A model generated the notes under the pieces. It saw only the letters and a list, made by a program, of their open reading frames with translations, was not told the DNA's origin and made no database searches. A DNA stretch of 64,000 bases from Prorocentrum cordatum (lineage: Eukaryota > Sar > Dinophyceae > Prorocentrales > Prorocentraceae): assembly GCA_963575745.1 (NCBI GenBank), contig CAUYUJ010016072.1, forward strand, positions 372,501 to 436,500. The letters run 5' to 3'. This document shows positions 1-10,240 of this stretch, in pieces. Made by a program: the position numbers and the translations under genes. The first letter of the stretch is position 1; each line of letters begins with the position of its first letter.

Positions 1-99
1 CAAGCCTGAAGTTGCACACAGCCGCGGCGGAGGACGACAGACCTACATCAGAGTCCCTGGAGATATGCCGTGGTGCATCCTACGGTAGGGACGTGCTAC

Positions 100-735
100 T
101 ACTACTTTCGACTCCGGGCCCACTTTGCCCAACGGCGGTGCATCCCAGGATTCTCCGACTCCGGCTCCCCACTCCGACATTGCCTTTCCGACTCCAGCTA
201 TCGAATCCGACCTCCACCCCCAGAGAGCCTCGACCCATCTACACACTCCAATCTCCTACCAGCGACTTCCCACGTCCAATCTCCCACATCCCGCTTCCAA
301 CACAGTTTCTGCCGAGCGCCTGACCCTCCCCCCTCAATCATCCCAGCAGGACTTACGGTGTGAAGCTGTCCAGGAGGACAGCGTTACGACGATTGGGAAT
401 GGTTCTGGAAGGGCGCGTCATGGGGTACATCATCGGCTTTGTCTTCAATCGCTTGCGCCCGACTCCAGCCGTCAGCCTCCGCCCCCCGACTCTCCACCTC
501 TACCCAGTGACCTCCAGCCTCCACCATTCCAACAATCAGACCTCCAGCCTCCAGGGTCTGACTTTCCAGCCGCATTTCCACCTATCGACTTGCAACCTCC
601 ACCAGTTAAGCATACCTCCACCAGTTGGTCGTGGACGTGGCCGGAGGCGAGCTCAAGTCCAAGATCGCCGGGTTCGCTGGGCAACAGGTCCGTCCAATCC
701 GTTCTGCCTTCCACTCAGAGGTTAGTACACTAGAT
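100..735. repeat. Degenerate C/T-rich minisatellite
   Basis: Short imperfect units built on TCCGACTCCGGCTC and CCACCTCCGACCTCC recur throughout. The overlapping open frames here are low-complexity Pro/Ser/Leu products of the repeat rather than credible proteins. The same core returns at 4860-5460, on the other side of the LINE. Confidence 0.6.
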
Positions 736-807
736 TGGGCTACGGAGTACTTGGCAGCATTGTTCGTTAGGGCCAGAGCATACAAGCGACAGAGATGCGA
801 GTGGTAA

Positions 808-1887
808 GTGTTTACATGTCATGTCAACCCAAGCAGGGGCGCAATACGCAAAAAACATCCAGCCTCCAGCAGTAGACTCCCACCTCCGCCTGCACTTTCC
901 GACCTACAGACCTCACCAGCATGCCATTCCGACATCCTCTCTACAGCATCCGACTGTCCACCCACACCTCTCCATCCACCTGCACCTATCGACCTTGAGC
1001 CTCCGACAGTTCAGCATTCCGACCCCCCACCTGCAGCATCCGAATTTCCACCTCCACCTATCGATTCCGACTTTCCACTTCCACCTCCGGCTATCGACCT
1101 CGAGCCTCCATCGACTCAACATTCCGACCCCCGGCCTCCAGCAGCAAGCTCTCCACTTGACCTCCAGCCTCCACCAGCTCAACAATCTGACATCCAGCAT
1201 ATGACATCCAACTTTCAACTTCTACATCCACTTATCGACCTCCAGCCTCCACGAGGGCAGTATTTCAACCTCCAGCATCTAACATTCGGAGGAAAAGGAG
1301 GAGGACGAAAAGCTTGCATCGACGTGTCTGGCGACGTCCCAGTCGACCTCCAAACACGTAGTTTCGACAATCAACGTCCACCAACACCCATCTCCAGCTT
1401 TCGACCTCCACCCCCCGGCTCCCAAGTTCAACCAGTCGACCTCCAACCACCAAGCTCCGACTCCCAGCTCCTACCACCACCCACTCCCAGCCTTCGACCT
1501 CCACCCGTCGACGCACAACCTCAAACAGTCCACCTTCAACCACCAACTTTTGGATCCCAGCGCCCACCACGATCAACCTCCAACTCTCGACCTCCGCCCG
1601 CAGACTCACAACCTCAACCAGTCCACCTCAAACCACCTAGCTCCGACTCCATTCATTCACCACCATGCAACACAACAGATGCGATAGCAGACAGCCATAC
1701 TTTTGTGATATACCACAAGAACGTGCGAAGATTATGCAATGAGGAGCGGCTTGAGGAATTGATGAAGGAGGCTAGTTCTATCGATTGGGACTTCATTACG
1801 TTGTGCGGGACTTGGCGCCAGACGAACATGAAATATGGTAGACAACGTGTGGTCATACATTCATGGGCTGTGGTTTCACGAAAATAG
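808..1887 (+). pseudogene. Proline-rich repeat frame leading into LINE endonuclease N-terminus
   Basis: One frame stays open for 359 codons. Residues 1 to about 280 are a degenerate Pro-rich repeat (LQPPxxxSD-like) encoded by a minisatellite at about 840-1660. The last 80 residues change character and look like the start of an APE-type LINE endonuclease: NVRRLCNEERLEELMKEA, then IDWDFITLCGTW, where dinoflagellate LINEs usually have NVRSL...EERLEELL...IDWD. The frame is lost after about 1850 and the endonuclease continues in another frame, so this is a broken retroelement ORF. Whether the repeat belongs to the original LINE protein or is a later expansion fused in frame is not decided by the sequence. 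Confidence 0.5.
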
Positions 1888-2470
1888 CAGAGGTGTTGCC
1901 ATTTTGGCCAACTGGCGATGGAGTCTGCGCGCTATCCAATTTCAGTGTGTTCGTGAGATAATTTGTTATGCAGATGTTGGGGTACATAATATGAAGTTGC
2001 GTATAGCATCTGCTTACTTTCCACATGGGGGTTATGGCGACAAACGCGTACTGAAGCTATACGACGTGCTCGCGCAGATACACTTAGAGGCACACAACAA
2101 CAAGTTTGCTACAGTTATTGGTGGTGATTTCAATGCCCGGATCGGTACACGAGCTGAAGATGACAACACACGTACTATTGGACAGCATGGAGCTGGAATT
2201 ATGAATTCAAGGGGACAGTTGTTGAACTGATGGGCACCAGACCAACGTTTCATGGTCATGAAAATACTGTTCTACAAACAACTCGACTTTATGTACACGT
2301 ACACATCGCCAAACAAGGTCAACACCAGATCGATTTTTTCTTTGTTGACAAGTGGTTGTGGCGCCACACCACAGATTGCGAAGCGACACTTGCGTTAGAT
2401 TTGGGATCTGACCACCGCGCGTTGCGCATGACTTGCAAAGTACCCCCTCGAAGGGCAGAAGGTGATCACG
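1690..2470 (+). pseudogene. LINE APE-type endonuclease domain, frameshifted
   Basis: Endonuclease/exonuclease/phosphatase-fold signatures appear in order: IDWDFITLCGTW near 1785, SRGVAILANWRW near 1890, LRIASAYFPHGGYGD near 2000, IGGDFNARIG near 2120-2145, QIDFFFVDKW near 2325 and LGSDHRALRM near 2400. The GDFNA and SDH motifs are the metal-binding and catalytic parts of the APE fold and both survive. The frame changes near 1850 and again at 2230, where a TGA interrupts it. In an intact element this domain nicks target DNA for target-primed reverse transcription. Confidence 0.85.
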
Positions 2471-2599
2471 AGCAGCACGAGCAACGTCCAAACCGTAGAC
2501 ATGGACGCTGAATACAAACAACGCCTCGACACTGCCATCAAGGACTCCCATCTGCTCAATGCCCGGCTCCAGCTATAGTGTGAACTAATCGAACAATGT

Positions 2600-4084
2600 T
2601 TGATTGGCACGGTTGTCCAACTCCAGCCTTTTCTGGCCGTTGCCCCCCCGACCGCTGGAACGGCGAACGGCGCCCTGACGCAGTTAATGCAGCAACGACA
2701 CGACGCGCCAGCTACGGAGACGACAACACGGAACCACCTCAACAAGCGTATCCGCCGAGAGATCCGAGCAGTCAAAAAGACCACTCGCCGAGGCGCAATC
2801 GACCGTATATTGACGGAGTTCCAGAATTTGACACACATCACCGGCATAAAAACATGCAAAGGCAAAGAGCTCATTCCGAGCATGGCCGACAAGGATGGCC
2901 ACGACCGTTTCGACAGACAATCCATCGCCAACGTATTCGCCACTTTTTACGAGCAGCTTTACGACATCCACAAACCTGCCGAGGATTTGCCAGGCGCCAT
3001 CAAAGGATTACCACGACAAGCAGTTTCAGCGTTCACAATGGAAGAGCTACACAGAGCCTTGCGGCACCTGAAAACTAACGAGGCGCCCGACTGCGCCGGG
3101 ATCGCCGCGGAAATGCTGAATTTTTTGGAAGCGAATCGCTACGCGAAGCACTCCTACTACTGATGACTAACGTCCTACAACCAGAAGCGCCGACACCGAA
3201 GAGCTCGCAGCACACCGTGATCAAGGTTTTGCGAACAGGCGGAGACCCACGACAGGCACAAAACGATCGACCAATCGCTACCATTCCCATGCTTTACAAA
3301 CTGTTTTCAAGATTGCTTTACAATCGATTCGACCCGCTCCTCGATGCCCAACAGATCTCGGACCAAGCAGGCTTCAGGCACGGACGCAGGATCACATATC
3401 CATTTCTCACCGCGGCTATCCTACAAGAAATCGCAGACGAATGGACGATCCCGCTATACGTGGCGGCAGTTGGCCTCAAAAAAAACATTCGACAGCGCAA
3501 CGCGCAGCAGCATTTGGCAAGTGCTTACAGAGCAGGGCACACCACCAGCGTACACACACACGAAACTTTATTACTACCAAGCTGCCTCGGTCAGGAACGA
3601 CCGGAACAGTCGGACTTTTGAAAGTCGACGCGGGACACAGCAAGACGACCCATTGAGTTCAGCATTGTTCAACGGCGTCTCCGAGCACGCGATACGGCAG
3701 GCGAAACAAGTTTGGATTTCAATTGACATTGGAATCTGCTTAGAGACCTGCACCAACGACCGCCTCACGAATCTCCGCTTTGTTGGTGACATTCTTCGTG
3801 TCGCCGGAACGCTCGACCACGTCAAGGGCGCGTTGGGGGTCCTAAGCGGGGAAGCAGAAAGGGTCGGGCTTCGCCTCCACCCGGACAAGACGAAGATCCT
3901 GCACAACGGACACAGACCATCCAGAGCACAACGAGCGTTGATGTCCGTGGTACGAGTAGAAGTCTTACCGCCTTATCAGAGCATGACATACTTGGGGAGG
4001 AAAGTACAGCTCGATGATTTGCGTGCGACAGAGATAGAGAATCGCAGCGCCACGGCTTGGCGTAAATTTCGCATTGAAGGGTGA
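2600..4084 (+). pseudogene. LINE reverse transcriptase domain, inactivated
   Basis: From 2600 the linker (IRREIRAVKKTTRR...RILTEFQNL) leads into RT: RALRHLKTNEAPDCAGIAAE is the usual LKxNKAPGxDGIxAE block, NDRPIATIPMLYKLFSRLL is the RPI block, and QAGFRHGR follows. Motif A is KKTFDSATRSSIWQVL near 3480-3530. Motif B is RGTQQDDPLSS near 3625-3660, where the usual G of QGDPLS has become D. The YADD/FADD box is replaced by LRFVGDIL near 3774-3800, so one catalytic Asp is lost. LHPDKTKIL and MTYLGRKV follow. The frame shifts near 3163 and about 3450. It is a dead copy. Confidence 0.85.
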
Positions 4085-4841
4085 ACTTGCAGGCAACCAC
4101 TACTCTCTCAACGGCCGGCTCAAACTTTTCCACGGAACGATCGCCCCGACGGTTCTTTATGGGTGCGAAGTTCGGACCATTACAAAACAATTTGAACAAC
4201 GGCTGCAGAAGACTCAACGACAGATGTTCCAGATGATCGTGCGCATGCCGCGTTGCATGACCAACGCAACCACGCCGAAGCAGCAACGCCTTCCCGACGC
4301 TGACGCGGCGTCTGGTGAGAGCGCCCACAGTGACACGCGCAGCCGTCGCGCCCAAACCAACACTAGCGAGGATGACGACACCGCAAGGCCTTCCTCCACG
4401 CCATGTGACCTTCCTCAAGCACAAGTGGAAAAGTCATGGGCGGACTGGGTCCGACGATCCACGCACGCCGCAGAAGAGAACCTGAAATGGCTTAATATCG
4501 ACGGCTGGGCAACGTTAGCACGATGGCAAAAATGGAGGCGGGCGCGGCACTTCGCATCGACGGAAGCCGCCGAATGGACGAAGTTTGCTTTACAGTGGAC
4601 GCCGGAACAGGACCTCAGGTACAATGCGCGCCGCCGAACAGGGCGGCCCAAACAAATATGGATACACGATTTGAGGCAATATTTTTGTGCACCGCATGCA
4701 ACGACGCCGCTGCGGCAACAAGCTTATCGGGTTTCATTGCATCGCCATCATCCCCATCATCCAACACACCTTCACAAACTTGGCGTTGCTTCAACGAATA
4801 TGCGGGGAACTCTCGAAGATGGCTTCGTGCGCCGACATTAA
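4074..4841 (+). pseudogene. LINE C-terminal (post-RT) region
   Basis: This frame (255 codons) continues the RT-containing element. RLKLFHGTIAPTVLYGCEV and RLQKTQRQMFQMIVRMPR match the post-thumb block common to LINE families (LFxSxVxPTxLYG...LxRxQRxMLRMIL). Next comes a low-complexity acidic stretch, then SWADWVRRSTHAAEE, WRRARHFAS and RTGRPKQIWIHDLRQYF, which resemble the WxxWI...GRPxxRWxDDL tail of these elements. This is the longest intact piece of copy A. It ends at a stop at 4841, after which the C/T-rich minisatellite begins. Confidence 0.75.
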
Positions 4842-4859
4842 CCTCGGCGCCGCTGCCGA

Positions 4860-5460
4860 TCTCCCGACTCCAGAGGCATGACTCCCGATCAGCTCGCTGA
4901 CACGAAGGGCGACTCCCCGACTCTGGCGGCAGTTCTATGTCTCTCCGTCCCCGGCTCCGACTCCGGCTCCCTTTTTTCCGAACGCGGCTCTCCCATCTCA
5001 TCCTTCCGATTCCGGCTCCGACTCTGGCCCCCGTCTTTCCAGCTCCAGCTCTTCCATCCCATCTCTCCGACTCCGGCCCCAATTCCGGATCCCATTTTTC
5101 CGAATCCGGCTCTCCCATCTCGTCCGTCCGTTTCCAGCTCCGACTCCAGGTCCCATCTTTCCGTCGTTGGCTCTCCCATCTCATCCTTCCGACTATGGCT
5201 CCAACTCCAGCCCCCTTCTTTCCGACTCCGGCTCTCCCATCTCATCCTTCCGACTCCGGTTCCGATTTTGGCCCACTTCCGGGTCCCAATTTTCCGATTG
5301 CAGGTCCTATCCCATCTTTCCGTTTTTGGTTCCGATTATTTTTTCCATCTTTCCGACGGTGGTCCCGACTTTGGTCCAGTGTATCTTTCTGTGGCAGTGC
5401 GTGTGGTTCTTCTATTGCGACTGCGGCCCCGTCGCACGCTCCCATTTTTCCGACCCGGCT
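4860..5460. repeat. Degenerate minisatellite (TTCCGACTCCGGCTCTCCC)
   Basis: Imperfect units of TTCCGACTCCGGCTC followed by CCATCTCATCC recur about every 35-60 bp. All frames are open on both strands because the unit lacks stops, so the Ser/Pro-rich ORFs here are not evidence of genes. The core matches the array at 100-330. Confidence 0.7.
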
Positions 5461-6190
5461 GACATTTGCCGACCCCGGTGTCTGAGCGGCGCCCCGGCGC
5501 CTTCCCGCCGCGCCCTCGTAGGTGCCTCGACGCGGGTTCTTGTCTTGTCTTGTCTTGAGCGGCGAAGATGTCCCACGTGGATCTCGACGGGGCAACTTGG
5601 CCAAGAGGGCCACAGAGATCGAGAAATGGGAGGGGGGCGCAGGAGCTGGAGGGGCGGAGAAGGGAAGAGGAGAGTGGATTCGCCGAGCGCGAGGTCGGAC
5701 TGAGGAAACTAACGCGCAAGGAGGGGGCAAGGGATAAATAACAAGAGCGGGATGACGGGGATACGAACCGCGGGGAGGAGTTGGACGATTGGGACCAGGA
5801 GGCAACGCAGAAGGAGGAGGAGGGGGAGGCTTCAGCGAAGTCCCTACGTGTGACAAACGCAGTCACGGGAGCTGCATGATTGTTGTTTCGCGCGTAATTC
5901 CAGCGATGCGGCGATAACGTCGTTCCATGGGGCGGAAAACCAATGCAATTTCCGAAGCGTGGTGAACGCCTCAGCGGGAACACCATTTTGGCCGATGCAA
6001 AAATACAACCATCAATGCGGCGAGAGCGACGTTCCGTTGGATGGAGTTTTGTGACAATCTTTTTGCGTGGCCAGTGCGGCCGCCAGGACAGCCTTTGATG
6101 GTGCGAAGACGTCCTGGGTCGACAAAACATAGAAAACCACTTTTGGGCAATCCTGCGTGTGTGAAACATCTACGGCACATGCGGGGATAA
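5461..6190. other. No recognisable gene
   Basis: A purine-rich stretch (5620-5850) and mixed sequence, with no domain, structural RNA or clear repeat unit recognised on either strand. Confidence 0.4.
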
Positions 6191-6194
6191 TGCA

Positions 6195-6500
6195 GATACC
6201 GTACGTCGACGAAATGTTGCGCCAATTTTGCCGCGCATTGTCAGCTATATTGCATTGTTCCTCCCCCCCCCCCCCCTGATTTTAATATTGGGCACATGGC
6301 AAAAGTCCCTCGGCGCCCCCCCCCGCGGCTCGCGACATAATGTTGCGCCACCGAGCCGTTTCGATGAACCCGGGACCGCAGCCAATGTTAAGATTGGGGG
6401 GGGGGGGGGAGCGAACATCCATTGCAAAATCGGCTTGTTTTCTTGACTACACCAGGTGGTGCAACATTTTGTCGATGTTCCGTACCTCCTGGGGAACGAT
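6195..6500. repeat. Fold-back (imperfect inverted repeat) with poly-C/poly-G arms
   Basis: The left arm (about 6195-6295) contains TACGTCGACGAAATGTTGCG, then ATATTGCATTG, a run of C and GATTTTAATATTGG. The right arm (about 6385-6495) is its imperfect reverse complement: CCAATGTTAAGATTGG, a run of G, CATCCATTGCAAAAT, then GCAACATTTTGTCGATGTTC. About 90 bp separates the arms. The structure resembles a fold-back or MITE-type insertion. It lies directly before the RT fragment that becomes readable near 6480. No target duplication was identified. Confidence 0.5.
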
Positions 6501-6840
6501 TCCAGAAGATCTTCGTGCAACATCGGCAATGCGGAGTAGCTCTGCCGGGTGGCGCCGACACGTTGGTGCACCTGTGGCACTGCTTGGAGCGGGCGGCGGG
6601 GGGCTCGGCGCTCCCCGCCATCGCCGGCCTGGACCTGGACCTTCACAACGCCTTCCCCTCCCTGGAGTAGCCCGCGGTGCTCCTTGGGGTGCACAGGTGG
6701 GTACCGCAGTGGGACCGCTGGTCGGCCTGGTGCCACCGCGCGTCGGCCGACGTCCAACTTCCGAGGTGGGACCTGGTGGAGGTCGATCGCGGCGCCGAGC
6801 AGGGCCCCTTGGACCTGGGCAGTGCGCCCTGACGCTGGTC
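6500..6840 (+). pseudogene. Reverse transcriptase fragment
   Basis: In the frame of the open segment 6422-6670 the sequence reads VALPGGADTLVHLWHCLE, then AIAGLDLDLHNAFPSLE. These are the conserved RT block before motif A and motif A itself (LDxxNAFxSL, catalytic Asp present). A stop follows directly at about 6669. Further on in the same frame are WSAWCHRASADVQLP and VEVDRGAEQGPLD near 6775-6815, a motif B (RGxxQGDPL) that has lost its Asp. Motif C was not found. Confidence 0.7.
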
Positions 6841-7040
6841 GCTTGCGCTGCTACAGGCCGCTGCGCGGTGGAGGCCCGAGGGGGGGGGTGGGTCTCGGAC
6901 TCCTGGTGCACGGGCGACGGGCAGGAGTTTCTGACCCCGGAGTTCGCAGGGGCGTATCTTGAGGCGTTCGGCGCGCGGCTCGCGGCAGCTGGCGGCAGCC
7001 AGGTCGGTGGGGTCACGTTCAAAAAAACACGGCGCGGCTA

Positions 7041-8560
7041 TTGGGCGCCCCAGAGGCTTGCGCGGCGGTGCCGCCCGAGTGGCGCGCGGCGGGTGCGTCC
7101 GCAGCGTGCCGGGTGGAGCCGCCTGGCCCTTCCGGGAAAGTGCTCAGGATCCGCATCGCGGGAGCTGGTCTGGAAGGGCAGTCCAGCGGTGCCGTGGATG
7201 CGACGGCGACCGCCTGCACCGCGCTGGAGCACCTGGAGGACGACCCAGCTGAGCTCGCCATCTTACTCATGAGCATGAATGTCTGCCGCGTCACGCAGTT
7301 GCTGCGGGCTGCTGGTCCTGAGATTATGGAGGCGGCTCTCGTCGACTTCGATGAGCGCCAGGGGCTCGAACTGGCGGCGCTGCTCGGGGGGCAGCCCCCT
7401 TCGGCGTGCTTGGAGCGGGCGGCCTGCGGTGCTGGGGGCGGCGGCCTCGGCCTCCGCCGCGCGGCTGACGCCAGCCTCCCCGCATTCTGCGCCACCTGCA
7501 CGGAGGCGCGGCCGCTGGCTGACTTTCTGAGGAGCTCTGCAGCGCGATGCCGGCCCAGCGGCGCGAGATCCTCTTCGCGGGGTGGGGTGCCTCCACCCCC
7601 GCTGCGGAACAGTCGTGGCTCGCGCAGCTCCCGGCCGACCAGCGGGGAAGCGATTCGCAGGTTCTTGCGGAGGGCGCTGCATGCGCAGCCCGCGTCGCCG
7701 GGGAGTTGGCAGGGCGCCCGCAGTCTCGCCAGCCAGCGCCAGATTTGGCCGACACCGTCCAGGCTGGGATCGTGGCCCCCAGCGGCCTCGAGGACCTGGA
7801 ACACCCTAGCGCGGCGGGGCGGCCTGCAGGCGCGCCTCGGCGACCTGGTGGCGGGGTCCGCCTGTATGGCATCTACGCCGAATTCCAGCACCAGGAGGAT
7901 TGGTCTGGGCTGCACCTGCTCGACGACCTCCGAGACCCGGACACGGACCATTCCTGGACGTGGGTCTTAAGTTCTGCCATTGGGGACCATGTCCGGGCGG
8001 CAGAGTTCACGGTGGCCGTCCGCCTGCTGCGGGGGCGAGTTTGACCGCGAGCGCCGCCGTGCGTTGTGGTGGGCGCCAGGGGCGATCACCCATGGTCACG
8101 ACAAGGTCCGAGACATTCTCCTCGGCCTTGCCACCCTGTCCGACAACGCCGCCGCCGTCGAGGTTCTGGGTTTAGTCCCGTCGCATCCAACTCTGCGCCC
8201 TGCTGACGTGTTATTCTCGGCGGCTTTTGTCCGCCTGGCGGCCTTGGACGCGGGCGTGGCTTGCCCTGGTTCTTCGGGCAGCGGGGCGGACGATTGTGTC
8301 GCCATGGTGGCGGAGAAGCTAGGCAAGTACGCCGACGTGCTCCCCGAGCTCGAGGGCATGGAATACCGCCCGCTGATCTGGATTGTCGGGGCCGGCCGCG
8401 CTGCGACGCGACTGCCGCCGCGGGGCCCTTGGCTGCGTCTGCCTCGCGCCGGCGCGGCGTGGCAACGCCGGGTGTCCTTGCCCGTCGGGCCGAGGCACTG
8501 GGGGGCGTCCAGCTTTGGCGCCGGGCTGCCGCCCTGGTGTCGGCCTGCTTGCCGACGGCC
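7041..8560 (+). pseudogene. RT-element C-terminal region (Cys/His block + RPADV domain)
   Basis: Three overlapping frames carry one protein. The segment 7041-7550 is Ala-rich linker. The segment 7860-8030 reads DWSGLHLLDDLRDPDTDHSW, then EFTVAVRLL. From 7980 the frame reads CCGGEFDRERRRALWWAPGA, then ITHGHDKVRDILLG, a decayed CxxC...HxxxC-type finger. RPADVLFSAAFVRLAALDAG follows near 8190-8250 and GMEYRPLIW near 8355-8385. I recall RPADV...ALDVxV...YRPLVW as a block often found after RTs in dinoflagellate and some other eukaryotic retroelements. Its Asp positions suggest a PD-(D/E)xK-like nuclease, but that is inference. After about 8560 only Ala/Gly/Arg-rich frames remain. Confidence 0.6.
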
Positions 8561-9119
8561 GCGGATTTCATCCTGGCGGCTCGTGATCGCCAGTTGCAGG
8601 AGTTGGGGCTCGGCACCGCGACTGGGGCCGACGAGGAACCGGCTGCTTGGCTTGGCGGCCCGGCGATGGTTGTCGCGGATGGGGCGAAGGGCCCCGGCGG
8701 CGCTGGAGATGGCGCGGCGTTGGCCAGCCCGGCCGCCGCCGCGGGGCCCGCTGGCGCCTTCGGCCTGTGAGGGGCGGGAGGCGAAGCCGCGCTTGCTGGC
8801 CCGAGCGGCGCAGGCGTTGCCGCGGGCGCTGCGGGCGGCGCCGCGGGTCTCGACGATCTCGCGGCCGCGTTCGGAAAGCTGGGAGGCGCGGGCGGGTCCG
8901 TCGGGGCCGGGGGCGAGGCGGCGCTGGTGGGGGCGACGCGGCGCCGGGCGGCGGGGCGGCCGGAGTTGGCGTGGCGACTGCTGGCCCGGAGGTTGCGGCG
9001 GAGGTGGCCGCTGCTAGGCGCGCGCTTGCCCACGGTTTGGCCATGTGCACGGCCTTGCGGCTGGCATGCGCGCGCGGGCTTGGGCGGCTGCCAGCCTAGG
9101 CGGCGCGGGCGGTAGCAAG

Positions 9120-9850
9120 CCGAGGCGGTGGCGCTGGCGGGCCCGGCACGCGCTTTGGAAAGAAAATGAAAAAGGGAGCAATATTTACATGTTGCAATTG
9201 TGGAACGGGGTCGGAGGGGAGGGCGGGGGGCGCGGGGGGAGAGTAAGGACAGGGGGGCGGGGTGAGGGGTGCCAGAATCTATTGGATGGGGGCAGGGGGA
9301 GTGGTCAAGCTGCCCTCCCCGAAGGACATCCGCCTCGATGACTCCCACCCAACCTCCCGCCACAGAAGTGGCACCCGATTCTCAACGTGGGCATGGGCCG
9401 CCATCGCCAACCATAAGGAACTCCCGCGCGCACACCCCCTTAATAATACGAACAGTATTGAAAAGTAAATACGAATGGTGGAAGTAGTAATAGTAATGCG
9501 AACGAACACCATGTAGTAAATAGTACCAGTGGTGTTAATACTAATACCATTCCTTTTTTTGCAATAGTGCCAACGAGTTGTGCTTGCGTGCAAACGCCAG
9601 GCGATATGATGGCCCACCCGCCGCCTGTGTCAAACACCTTGTGAACTGATCGCCCGAATGTGACGATGTTGCCGTAGAGTGCATGCTGTACGTCAGGGAC
9701 GGGGGGTTGTCGGCACTGACCTTGGTCGAGGACAGGTGGAGTGGGGAAGGGGGTGTACATTGCTATAGGGTCAGTGATCCAAACAGGAGAGGCACAAACT
9801 GCCTCGATCACTCCCAGTGGCACTCGCCAGGCCTCCTGCCCTGAAAACAA
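9120..9850. other. No recognisable gene
   Basis: Mixed sequence: a G-rich tract at 9205-9270 and a locally AT-rich stretch at 9440-9560 with GTAGTA/GTAATA repeats. No domain was recognised. Confidence 0.4.
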
Positions 9851-9859
9851 TTATTTCCC

Positions 9860-10240
9860 TGGAGCGCTATTTGGGGCATCTTCGGGCCGTCTTGGGGGCC
9901 TCTTGGGGGTTTCTTGGGAGCGTCTTGGGGCTCTTTGGCGGCGTCTTGGGCTCCCCTGGGGCCTCGTAGGGGGGCTTTTGGGGGCCCCTTGGGGCGCGAG
10001 GGGGGGGTAGTCGATTGCAGCCACCCCCTCGGAGGCCACGATCCTCGTGAGGGGTGGCGAAAAATAGCCTCCCCCCTGGGGATCGCCCGGGACCCGGCCG
10101 GGGATCAGCCGGGGTACCTTTCGTCCGGAAGCCCCCATGGGCCGCCCTGCGCGCGCGAACTAGAAATATTGTTAAGTAGTTGCCGGAGATTTTAGCACGC
10201 CTCTGGCCCGTTGGGCCGGCGAATTTCGGGGAACAGAGTT
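9860..10240 (+). repeat. Dispersed 'CTTGGGGGCC' repeat with conserved 3' module, copy 1
   Basis: The 5' part (9880-9990) is a string of degenerate CGTCTTGGGGGCCTCTTGGG units. The 3' part (about 10090-10235) is nearly the same as 36295-36447: CCGGGGTAC, TTTCGTCCGG, GGGCCGCCC, GCGCGCGAACTAGAAATATT, GTTAA, then TTAGCACGCC and GGCCGGCGAATTT. The shared, precise 3' end points to a transposed or retroposed repeat family. Confidence 0.7.

Larger units (their letters stand above)
1660..4841 (+). mobile_element. Degraded non-LTR retrotransposon (APE endonuclease + RT), copy A
   Basis: The domain order is endonuclease, linker, reverse transcriptase, then a C-terminal WADWVRR/GRPKQIW-type tail, as in the common dinoflagellate LINE. 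The domains lie in at least five reading-frame segments on the plus strand (to 1887, 1835-2230, 2230-2511, 2600-3163, 3163-3621/3344-4084, 4074-4841), so several frameshifts and stops have accumulated. No poly(A) tail or target-site duplication is evident. Related C/T-rich minisatellites bound it on both sides. Confidence 0.85.
6420..9110 (+). mobile_element. Degraded RT retroelement with RPADV-type C-terminal domain, copy B
   Basis: A GC-rich retroelement remnant. RT sequence is legible at about 6500-6840 and the post-RT C-terminal region at about 7040-8560, in several frames. The readable order is GGAD/RT motif A/motif B, a long Ala/Arg-rich linker, SWTWVLSSAIGDHV...EFTVAVRL, a Cys/His block and RPADVL. 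The element differs from copy A in having no visible APE endonuclease and in ending with an RPADV-type block. Frameshifts and stops show it is dead. Confidence 0.7.

Noticed and set aside
960-990. CCTTGAGCCTCC as a minus-strand spliced-leader relic
   Set aside because: Only GGCTCAAG is shared with the leader; the sequence belongs to the local Pro-rich minisatellite.
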